This document shows, one piece after another, positions 1 through 6,499 of a stretch of 10,000 nucleotides of DNA (the stretch's first letter is position 1; the number at the start of each line of letters is the position of its first letter). The translations under genes and the position numbers were made by a program. The notes beneath the pieces were generated by a model that was given only the letters and a program-made list of their open reading frames with translations, was not told where the DNA came from and did no database searches. This stretch comes from Actinidia chinensis (Eukaryota > Streptophyta > Magnoliopsida > Ericales > Actinidiaceae), in assembly GCA_009663005.1 (NCBI GenBank), contig CM018894.1, forward strand, positions 7,646,907 through 7,656,906, read 5' to 3'.

Positions 1-9
1 ACCCTCTCC

Positions 10-35
10 CTGTCTGTCTTTTTTTTTTTTTTTTT
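10..35. repeat. CTGT repeat followed by a 17-base T run
   Basis: The sequence reads CTGTCTGTCT at 10-19 and then an unbroken T run at 19-35. On the minus strand this is a 17-base A run followed by AGACAGACAG. It may be simple low-complexity sequence. It could also be the poly(A) tail and target-site duplication of a retroposed sequence, because the same CTGTCTGTCT occurs at 897-906. Confidence 0.8.
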
Positions 36-896
36 ATCATCCCAAATTGTAGAAGTCAGAGAATTGCAATAATTTCAGAAAATGTTTCAAAATCAAAAAC
101 ACTGAAATCTGAAAGGCACAATGCGCTCTTGGGAATCAAATAGGATGTATAGTTTCTCATCTCAGCCAAATTAAATGATGGGCACAGTGAAAAGCTGTCA
201 GTTGTCATAGAATCTGGAATAATAAGGCAATCCTTATTTAATAAATTAATATTAACATAACATATACCTTCATAAGCATAAGACACAAAGTGGATGCGTG
301 GAAGAGTGCCCTTTTAAAAGTATAATGAAGAATTTTATGTGCCTAGAGAATTTCTGAAACAGAAATCTGAAATAGAAACTGAAACTGAAATCTGAATCCA
401 GAAAAAACACAGCCTACAAACAATTTTTAGAATCTGTTTTTCTATAATCTGTTTCAGTGTTGTTGTTGTTTTGTTTTTTCTAACAATCTGAATATGTGCA
501 GAAAACTGAATCCGAAAACAATTACCAACTGAAATCAGAACAGTTTTCTAAATCTAGAACATAAATTATTTTCTAAAATTCAATTGCCGATCATTAGAAA
601 AAAGAATCTTTTTTAAGTTTGATGAAAAAATATTGGTCAATAAAAAATTTCAAAAAATAATTTTCATTACTCACAACAATATACAGTAAATTAAATTCAC
701 ATAAACTAAATTGAATTGAAAGAAAACAAATGGAATGAGATACAAACAAATTTTAGTCGAGTCCTGCAATTGCAGTCTTCTTAAAGAAGATTCGCCGTCT
801 ACCGATGGTATTGTAGATCGTTGTCGACGTCTTCCTCCCAATATAAAATGGTTGTAGGTACACCTCCTTACGCAGCCGTGATAAACTTTACTACGT
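20..896 (-). mobile_element. Candidate retroposed insert with poly(A) tail (tentative)
   Basis: Read on the minus strand, this interval ends in a 17-base A run and is bracketed by two identical 10-base copies of CTGTCTGTCT (10-19 and 897-906). A poly(A) tail plus a direct repeat is the usual signature of a LINE, SINE or processed retrocopy. The inside is mostly AT-rich, except for a GC-richer stretch at about 753-890. That stretch holds a 44-codon open frame (887 to 756, stop at 753-755, no ATG), and I recognise no product. A second open stretch at 56-286 starts with ATG but has no family motif. The flanking repeat is a simple CTGT motif, so chance duplication is a serious alternative. Confidence 0.2.
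350..550. repeat. CTGAAA/AATCTG-rich degenerate simple-sequence cluster
   Basis: Short motifs of the type CTGAAA, AATCTG and GAATC recur about every 6 to 12 bases. They switch orientation near 420-457: CTGAAACAG at 354-362 pairs with CTGTTTCAG at 449-457. On the minus strand the cluster reads as repeated TTTCAG or ATTCAG. It is not a clean tandem array. There is no coding signal. Confidence 0.5.
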
Positions 897-1564
897 CTGT
901 CTGTCTCTCTCAAGAACGATGACTCAAAAAGTTTATTTGCTTTATTCTCTTCTCCTTCTCAACTCAAGAAGAATGAAATATAAAAATAAAAAAATAAAAT
1001 TGCTGAAATTCTACAATTAATTAAAATAATTGCTGTCCAACATGAGGGTGTTAAATCTACCAATAACAACTACCATTCAAATTGTTAATGACAGCCCTTT
1101 GAGCTTCTTAACAACTTCAAAAGTGGACTATTAAAGCCAGACCTATTTGGGCTTTATTCATATAAGTCTAACACATGTTTCACAGTTTGTGCAAGCACAT
1201 AAGCGAAACTTCTAGTCAGGTTGATTTACATACAAATGTAAGCAGAATCTCACCACAATCATGGCTACAAATATACAGAAACAAACCCTATACTAAATTT
1301 CTTGAATTCAAGCTCAAATCATAGACTACGGAATCAAAATCAAAATTGATCGAATTTCAGAGCTAACCTTGAAACGAAAACAATTAGCTTTCGTCCTACC
1401 TTAACTTCGTTGGAAACTAACCAATTCCTTGAGCGGATTTCGTTCGACGATTACGTAATTCGACTGAAATCGAACATCTAGTGTGAAATCAATCGATGCA
1501 CACTTGACATAAAGACAGACGTATTTTTGTGCGTATATAAATTAAAAATCAGATAGATTGCTTT

Positions 1565-1570
1565 ACTTAC
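1565..1570 (-). promoter_or_regulatory. Candidate 5' splice donor GTAAGT (minus strand)
   Basis: ACTTAC on the plus strand is GTAAGT on the minus strand, preceded by an exon-like G. It matches the plant U1-binding consensus well. Its weight depends on the leader just upstream, which is pyrimidine-rich and lacks ATG. Confidence 0.35.
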
Positions 1571-1735
1571 CACGTCGAAGCCAATTACAGCACAGCGTGA
1601 GGAGATTCAGCAACGATAGCTAATTTGTTCTTACGGCTGAGTGAGTGACAGAGAGAGAGAGAGAGGAAGGGGGTGGGGGGTGGGGGGGGGGGGGGCGGGA
1701 ATGATTTTCAGAGGAGTCGCCGCTTTAATTTGAAA
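1571..1735 (-). other. Possible non-coding first exon (5' leader) of a minus-strand plant gene
   Basis: On the minus strand, a pyrimidine-rich leader with C and CT tracts runs to CTTCGACGTG and is followed at once by GTAAGTAAAG. That is a near-consensus plant 5' splice donor (GT at 1569-1570). The leader contains no ATG after the CT tract, as is common for plant leaders with a first intron in the 5' UTR. A possible acceptor-like TTTCAAG followed by GTTAGC lies at about 1365-1375. No downstream coding exon could be assigned, so the gene identity is unknown and the coding part may lie left of the window. A chance donor in an AT-rich spacer is the main alternative. Confidence 0.3.
1649..1699 (+). 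repeat. (GA)n microsatellite joined to a G-rich tract with quadruplex potential
   Basis: A GA dinucleotide run (about 1650-1664) passes into G-runs at 1669-1699: runs of 5, 6, 14 and 3 G separated by single T, T and C. Four or more runs of at least three G with one-base loops is a strong intramolecular G-quadruplex pattern on the plus strand. On the minus strand it is a CT/C tract, typical of plant core-promoter or leader regions. Long G runs are also prone to sequencing-length error. Confidence 0.85.
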
Positions 1736-1741
1736 AAAAAA

Positions 1742-2337
1742 ATAGGAATTTTATTTCGGGTAAATTTCACCAACTGCTTGTAGTTTGAACAAAGTTTTAT
1801 TTGTAATGCTTATAATTTTAATTTCAATAATTAAACTCTAAAGTTTTAATTTAATTTTATTATAGTTCATTTCTTAATATTCGTTAAGAATTTATACAGA
1901 AAATGAGCACATAAAGCTCACATGGTCCCTTTAGATGGTAGTTTTACCTATATTAGTCCTTGAAATTTGGCCAAAGTATCACTTTGGTCATTAAAAATAA
2001 TCAAGTTTTCACATGTTATCTTTCCATCTAAGTTATTACTATAATAAATATTGATGGAAGAATTGTATTAAAAATTTGAACAAATAGGAACAAAGGCTGA
2101 ATTTTACCCTTTTACTTTTCACAACTTGAAATATTTCTGACTATTCTAGTTGATTATTTAAAGGGTGATGACCTCCCGTGAGGTTTTTACATCTTATTGT
2201 TTAAACAGTAAACTAGCAACACATGTTTCATAATTGGGTACAAGTAAATTTATTTTAAAATGATCCTAATTTTAATATTTTTTAGTAATTAATTGGCTCA
2301 AGTGTAAAGTCCAAAACTGATTAAACTGCACCGGCTA
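1742..2337. other. AT-rich spacer, no gene; probable old transposon remnants
   Basis: No open frame with coding character is seen on either strand. The stretch at 1921-2010 (GGTCCCTTTAG, TAGTCCTTGAAATT, CACTTTGGTCATT) has the style of dispersed non-coding repeats common in plant genomes. I could not find a partner terminal repeat inside the window. A small inverted pair, TTCCATC and GATGGAA, lies at about 2020-2062. AGTTTTAATTT and similar AT stretches fill the rest. Confidence 0.5.
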
Positions 2338-2452
2338 AATGCATATTGGTTGGGTGTAGTTTATGGTAATTTTTATTTATTTTGATGTACTAAAACAAAC
2401 AAACTGACATTATCGGTTGACAAATTATTTTAAAAACCAACCCAAATGCATT
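2338..2452. repeat. Imperfect inverted repeat, MITE-like (about 115 bp)
   Basis: The left arm AATGCATATTGGTTGGGT (from 2338) and right arm ACCAACCCAAATGCATT (to 2452) are imperfect reverse complements sharing the ATGCAT and GGTTGG-type core. They enclose about 80 bases of AT-rich sequence. Downstream TTTACATCCCTAG resembles the ends of dispersed plant repeats. A clear target-site duplication is not seen, so the transposon reading is tentative. The inverted repeat itself is directly visible. Confidence 0.4.
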
Positions 2453-2642
2453 GTTTACATCCCTAGCTGAAGTAACATGAGATTAATGAAATTTACCCAT
2501 TTTTATTATTTATGTTCTCTAAAAAATGAACTAATTGCGATTTGTAGTTCTGGATGAAGCAAAAACTGTTGTATTAATAGCTTCACCTTTTTTTTTCCGC
2601 TCTAGTTATTTTCTTATCTTAAAGTAAGAATTTTTTAAAATC
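2453..2642. other. AT-rich spacer, nothing recognised
   Basis: Short AT-rich stretch with a T9 run near 2588 and a small CTTATCTTAAAGTAAGAA dyad near 2614-2632. No coding or RNA signal. It ends abruptly at the GC-richer block that begins near 2643. Confidence 0.5.
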
Positions 2643-3005
2643 ATGGTCCTTGGCAGAGTTAGAGATAGTTACTTGTTTGCCGAGTTTGGTAGTGGAGAAT
2701 TCGGGCTTCCAAAGCTCGGTATGCACACTAGAGGAAAGAAGGAAAGTCGAGCTCGTTTTCCCCTTCTTCTTCTTGGACTTCTTGAAGGGCCCCCTGCAAG
2801 TTGCTTCCCTTTGCGCTTATCCAAGAGAGGTGCTTTCGATAAACTTAGTTCGCCCTCTTATTGGGTAGTGAAAGCCAGAACCAGAGTAAGGGGTGGTTGC
2901 GGGTCCTAGCTGACTAAAGGAACTGACACCGCGGGAGGATTGGCAACTGGCGTGGACTTTTTCTGGCCTAAAGTCCTGAACTTATTCAAGGCTGCGTCAT
3001 TGTGA
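2643..3005 (+). other. Organelle-like insert, probable mitochondrial-DNA fragment (NUMT candidate)
   Basis: Composition changes sharply at about 2640 from AT-rich spacer to balanced sequence with the purine/pyrimidine patchiness typical of plant mitochondrial non-genic DNA (for example the CTTCTTCTTCTTGGAC and GAGAGGTGCTTTCGATAAAC stretches). A frame opens at ATG 2643, runs 88 codons to a TAG at 2907-2909, and then stays open in the same frame for 31 more codons to TGA at 3003-3005. The deduced peptide is rich in K, R, G, S and L with no recognised domain or motif, like the unidentified ORFs of plant mitochondrial genomes. The mitochondrial assignment rests on sequence style and recollection, not on a search. 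It could instead be internal sequence of the neighbouring retroelement. Confidence 0.35.
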
Positions 3006-3024
3006 ACCCAAGCTGAGCTTGGGT
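3006..3024. repeat. Perfect 9+1+9 hairpin palindrome
   Basis: ACCCAAGCT, G, AGCTTGGGT: two perfectly complementary 9-base arms around one base. It begins directly after the TGA at 3003-3005 and sits close to where the organelle-like sequence seems to give way to retroelement-like sequence. It could be a junction remnant, an organelle-type stem, or chance. Confidence 0.75.
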
Positions 3025-3899
3025 CAACTCAATGTTCTGAAAACAAGAACAAGTTAGTTAGAACGAGCTCATCCAGACAATTGTGACAAGCTTTCGGGAG
3101 CAAGTCAAACAGCCCTCTATGAGCACCGAGCTATGTCGTACAAGGACTATACTAACTATTTTTTAAGGGACAACTATCAGACACGTTTTACATGGCAATA
3201 GAGGGGCCTGGGGGCAAAACCCTAAACCAATGACTTCCAGCCTACATGGTAGTTCATACCCCATTCTATCCGGGAAAATGGGTCAGGAACGACCTAGCTA
3301 TTAGAACTCAAAAAAGCACAAAGCCCCAACAATGGCGGACGATCCAAAGCCAGAAAATCAAGACGAATGCCAAACAAGGGAAAAAAAAATTCAAAGTAAG
3401 ACATAGGCAAACTCAAGCAAGGCCCAAATAGAGCCAAAAATGAAAATGCATCAAAACACAAAGGATCCAGGAGAATTACATAAAAGAATGAAAAAAAGAA
3501 ACTCACCAGATCAAATCCTGAGGAGAACAATGCCCAAAAGATCTGATCGACAGAAAGGTTGGAAAATAGTCACCGGCAACTAGAACGGTGAAGGGGCAAG
3601 CAGTTGGACGACAACAATTTTAGGGCATATGATTTCTCTCTCTAGAATACTCTTAGAGCGCTGTGGTGAACATTAACAGAGGAAGGCAAACAGATGTCTA
3701 TAGGGATTTGAAGAGGTAAGAAAGCACCCAAATGGGCCCTTAAGGCACGTCATTTCGCAGACAGCTAACCATCCCCGAACCAACAAGAAACGAACACTTC
3801 GTAGTCCCTTAACTGCGAGTCCTCACCAAACAAGCCCTAGGGGTAGGTGGGGGACCTCGGCACCAGTGCTCAAACTGAGCTCGGGGACTAATTAACTCC
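3025..3899 (+). mobile_element. Retroelement-like 3' internal/untranslated region (tentative, Tat-group style)
   Basis: This block is GC-richer than its AT-rich surroundings and leads without a break into the LTR-like sequence that follows. No gag or pol motif was found in any frame. Just before the proposed LTR the plus strand has a G-rich stretch, GGGGTAGGTGGGGGACC (3839-3856), and GCTCGGGGACTAATTAACTCC, in the position where a polypurine tract is expected. On the opposite strand there is an exon-like leader with a splice-donor match (3501-3640). Tat-lineage plant elements are known to carry long 3' regions, sometimes with antisense reading frames, which fits loosely. Assignment is inference; a captured gene fragment or other repeat is possible. 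Confidence 0.3.
3501..3645 (-). other. Antisense leader-like exon with GTGAGT donor
   Basis: On the minus strand, TCTAGAGAGAGAAATCATAT (about 3645) leads through about 130 bases of mixed sequence to GGATTTGATCTG followed by GTGAGTTTCTTTTTTTC. This looks like a plant 5' leader exon and the start of a T-rich intron (GTGAGT = 3501-3506 on the minus strand). A long T-rich stretch follows down to about 3300. The hydrophobic, F-rich open frame across 3294-3530 is a by-product of that T-rich strand. It may be an antisense transcription unit of the retroelement or a captured host gene 5' end. Confidence 0.25.
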
Positions 3900-4495
3900 T
3901 GATGCATGGCTCAACAATACAATGAAATGAGAGACTTAAGTAGGAGGAGAATAGTTAGTGGGCCTTAGCGTTCTCGACAAATCCTGGGCTCAAAGAATGA
4001 ACACGTCCAGTTCACATCACATCGGCAAGCATTGAAGCAACTCATGCGAATCGAGGGACAATTATAAGGGGAAGAATTATACGATTAAAAATTCTGACAT
4101 TGCTATGGGGTGGCAGCCATCACACTAGCCTATCGCTATTATGTGACTCGGTAGTCCCTTTGCAAAACTTGCACCGAACCTCAGTCAAGACACTTCGAAC
4201 ATAGGCACTGTCCGAGCTGAGGCTACCATCACTTTTGAGTTGTCACTATTTAGTAAGCTCGGTAAAGTAACCACACCGGAGCTTGGCCAAGGGACAACGG
4301 TTGGCAACGATCTTGAAGCATGTAATGGGACAAAAGGTAACTTGCACGGTGAAATTTCTTCTGATAGTCCCCACGCCCGTATTGAGATATCGACAACGTT
4401 GATGACAAACTACCCCTGCCCTAAGAGCATGGATACGTCAGCCGCTTACTCATTGACACAGCAGTTGGCGCGTCAAGGCACGCACCGAACTGTGC

Positions 4496-4503
4496 TATAT
4501 AAG
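4496..4503 (+). promoter_or_regulatory. TATA box (TATATAAG) of the candidate LTR
   Basis: TATATAAG is preceded by a GC-balanced stretch (GCACCGAACTGTGC) and followed by a pyrimidine-rich start region with CTCTCT blocks from about 4552, as in plant retrotransposon LTR promoters. If active, the transcript would start about 30 bases downstream, near 4530. Activity cannot be judged from sequence. Confidence 0.5.
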
Positions 4504-4830
4504 GTCAGTCTTTATTTTCTAAAAAGTACGCAATTCAGCCCTAAAGAGCATACTCTCTCTATTTCTCTCTCTATATACATTCTCGAGTCATTTAACTTGA
4601 CTACGGTTAAAAAGCCGTTTCTCAGAAACAGCTCCGACGGCCAATCTCATTGTTCTGTATCGCAGCTAGGCCTTTGCTACTACTGACTGCTTGTAGCCAC
4701 CTTCATCGCTACAAGACCACCACGATATCTATCTCGATTTTCTTTCTCTCATTTTCTAAACTCATACTGCACAATTACCAAAATCTACAATCAACACAAT
4801 CTACAAAACTTACCAAAAGTACGAAATACA

Positions 4831-4836
4831 AATAAA
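4831..4836 (+). terminator. AATAAA polyadenylation signal of the candidate LTR
   Basis: A canonical AATAAA lies in an A-rich run 8 to 13 bases before the proposed LTR end and about 330 bases after the TATA box. This fits a transcript end (R/U5 border) of an LTR retroelement. In AT-rich plant DNA this hexamer is common, so its weight comes from position. Confidence 0.4.
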
Positions 4837-4874
4837 GTTGCCCAACTAGTTCTATGTAACGTGGTTCTTAATTA

Positions 4875-4916
4875 AAAAGACAAAACAATCCTTTCTAGTA
4901 AGGGGTATTGTCTTTT
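4875..4916. repeat. Inverted repeat AAAAGACAA ... TTGTCTTTT
   Basis: Nine-base perfect arms (4875-4883 and 4908-4916) extend imperfectly inward (ACAATCC against GGGGTAT) and enclose a short loop around CTTTCTAGTAA. The structure follows the proposed LTR end by about 30 bases. It may be a transposon terminal remnant or a chance dyad. Confidence 0.55.
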
Positions 4917-5340
4917 ATAATGCCAGTACATGAGCGCTGTTGAAGATAGGTGAAGGTTTTTGGTGCAAAGATGAGAAAGATAGGGAAGAAGGAAATGGTA
5001 GGATGTGGTTCAGTGAAAATAATTGAGTTGAGGGTTTTAGGTATTGGCCTCTAGGCATTTGCCATGCCAGAACAGAGGCTGATGTTACGAGATTACAGAG
5101 TTTGGAGTTAGGTTGGTCACGAGAATGGGGTTGCGTGAAGTAGACGTGAAAAGCCTAATTAAGTAATATTTTACAAATTTAGTTGTTTAATTGATTTTTT
5201 TTAAAAAAAATTAAGTGCCAGTGTGGTATTCTTAGATGTAAGGGAGATATTTTTTTGAAAAAATAACATTAAACCCCCTTCATCTATGACCAAGTTACGA
5301 GTTGCACCCTTAAATCTTAGACTCAAATACTTAACACACT
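4917..5340. other. Spacer, no gene recognised
   Basis: A purine-rich plus strand (about 4940-5020) is followed by AT-rich sequence. The minus strand here is pyrimidine-rich and could be a leader, but there is no open frame of note. A perfect T8A8 palindrome (ATTTTTTTTAAAAAAAAT) lies at 5194-5211. The stretch 5260-5340 (AACCCCCTTCATCTATGACCAA, GTTGCACCCTTAAATC) has the style of dispersed non-coding plant repeats. Nothing can be named. Confidence 0.5.
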
Positions 5341-5426
5341 TCAAGGATAGCAATTGAAAATACAGTTGATGAGTTTGTAAACGGTCCGCCTCGCACTTCG
5401 GCCTATGCGAATCAAAGATACATGAT

Positions 5427-5452
5427 GGCCTGGTAGCCTAGCTACCAAGGCC
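5427..5452. repeat. Strong short hairpin GGCCTGGTAGC-CTA-GCTACCAAGGCC
   Basis: Eleven bases pair with twelve around a three-base CTA loop, with one bulged base. It is the most stable short dyad in this half of the window. It sits in otherwise AT-rich non-coding DNA, so it could fold in single-stranded DNA or RNA. Function unknown. Confidence 0.75.
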
Positions 5453-5612
5453 ACATAATTGTAACTGGTTGAACACTGTGCATTACTCAGTATAATGAAT
5501 ACATTAAATGCAAAAACGTCATAATAATTGAAAGTAATAACGTGTGGATGATATACAGACTTGGACCTAAATTCTGTTTTCCATACATAAAAGGCCATCT
5601 TTAATATAAAAG

Positions 5613-5680
5613 TGTGGCCAACTTGAAGCTACAAAATCGGGCCAGGCCCATCCATAAACTACATAAGGCCCTTGGCCACA
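5613..5680. repeat. Inverted repeat TGTGGCCAA ... TTGGCCACA
   Basis: Perfect 9-base arms at 5613-5621 and 5672-5680 enclose 50 bases that hold a further GGGCCAGGCCCA dyad (5639-5650). The nested GGCC-rich structure contrasts with the AT-rich flanks and may be part of a decayed mobile element. Confidence 0.6.
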
Positions 5681-6021
5681 AAACTAAAATTTGCCTTGCA
5701 ACTTCCTTCTAAGGCTCCTCTGATTGGCTCCCTAAAAATTATTTTTTTAAAAACATAAGTTATATGCTTAGTGAATAACAAATGCATGAATGTGAAAAAA
5801 CCATAGATCATTAGTATAACATGTATATCTCATTTGAAACCATCATGTAAATATAGCATAACTTTTTTAAACTTGAAATTTTTCATAAACTTGCAGCTCA
5901 TGTAACATAATATAGCTTGAACATCGGATCTAACTTAAAGCTGTATACTAACATGTGTAACAACTTGGCCTATAACCGTTGGTCACATATACTAACCATA
6001 TCGGTATGCTGGGGCTCTTTA

Positions 6022-6499
6022 AGCTAGGGACTTATTCTGTAGCATCGAAATGTGAAAGACGTCGTGAACACGTGATAGTTCCGGTAGAAGTGCGATATGA
6101 TAGGCAACGGCTCCAACTCGTTGAAGAATTTTGAACGGTCTGATGTATCTCGGTTTTAATTTTTCCTTTTTGCCAAAATGACTTATCCTCTTCGAACTTT
6201 AAACTTCATCTCCGAAAGTCCGCATAGCTCCTTTGACGGCTCTAGGCTATTTAAATTCTTTGTTGAATTACTTTGATCTTGTCGGTGGTCAGTTGAACAA
6301 TCTCTGGCCCCAAAATTTGTCGTTCTCCAACTTCGGTCTAATAAATGGGTGATGTGCATTTCCTTCCATAGAGTGCTTCATAAGGTGCCATCCCGATGCT
6401 CGCGTGAAAACTGTTGTTGTAGGCGAATTCTACGAGTGGCAAGTGTACTTCTCAATTTCTTTGAAAATCTAGTACGCATAGCCGCAACATGTCTTCTAG
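6022..6499 (-). pseudogene. Integrase C-terminal part with GPY/F-type module, truncated
   Basis: Family motifs continue: [20 protein letters not shown] and YEALYGRKC (about 6345-6450), GPEIVQLTT (about 6290-6310), then a broken stretch with stops and a small deletion. A frame change leads to KPRYIRPFKILQRVGAVAY, which is the GPY/F module of Ty3/gypsy integrases with the Gly replaced by Arg. The remnant ends with SRVHDVFHISMLQ and a stop at 6019-6021. In chromoviruses a chromodomain follows within a few dozen residues; I find no trace of it, so the element is either truncated here or decayed beyond recognition. Confidence 0.88.

Larger units (their letters stand above)
3900..4844 (+). mobile_element. 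Candidate LTR, plus orientation (solo or remnant)
   Basis: Proposed ends are TGATGCATGG at 3900 and TTGCCCA at 4844. The 5' edge follows a G-rich, polypurine-like stretch. Inside, the expected LTR order is visible: long U3-like sequence, TATATAAG at 4496-4503, a CT-rich start region (CTCTCTATTTCTCTCTCTAT at about 4555), then AATAAA at 4831-4836 a few bases before the end. The spacing of about 330 bases from TATA box to poly(A) signal is normal for an R-U5 unit. No primer-binding site matching a common tRNA is evident just after 4844, and no second copy lies in the window, so a solo LTR or a truncated element is likely. Boundaries are approximate. Confidence 0.4.
5341..6021. other. Non-coding AT-rich region beside the gypsy pol; possible LTR/3' remnant
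   Basis: This lies on the 3' side of the minus-strand pol remnant, where a chromodomain, 3' untranslated region and 3' LTR would be expected. No chromodomain motif was found in the three minus-strand frames after the pol homology stops at about 6022. The sequence contains GGCC-rich patches and hairpins (5427-5452, 5613-5680) and then AT-rich sequence. An 85-codon open frame on the minus strand at 5341-5598 has no recognisable motif and overlaps the hairpin, so I do not call it a gene. It may be degraded LTR, but I cannot place ends. Confidence 0.4.

Noticed and set aside
56..286. 76-codon minus-strand open frame, with an acceptor-like TTATTATTCCAG inside
   Set aside because: It could be an exon, but there is no recognisable protein family and no matching donor that I could support.
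2650..2868. 72-codon plus-strand frame overlapping the organelle-like frame
   Set aside because: Shadow frame of the longer interrupted frame at 2643-3005, with no motif.
3246..3530. Overlapping small frames on both strands (lysine/glutamine-rich on plus, F-rich on minus)
   Set aside because: Both follow from strong purine/pyrimidine strand bias; there is no motif, and the minus one crosses a likely splice donor.
4240..4686. 148-codon plus-strand open frame
   Set aside because: It runs through the proposed LTR, across the TATA box and CT-rich start region, with no domain or motif; the upstream codon is not a convincing start. Chance open frame in GC-richer repeat DNA.
5341..5598. 85-codon minus-strand open frame with ATG
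   Set aside because: No recognisable motif, contains the 5427-5452 hairpin, and lies in probable repeat DNA. Kept only as a region note.
5956..5970. TGTAACAACTTGGCC as an LTR start
   Set aside because: It resembles plant LTR termini, but an LTR running right from here would overlap the minus-strand pol within about 65 bases, and no matching CA end or duplicate was found.
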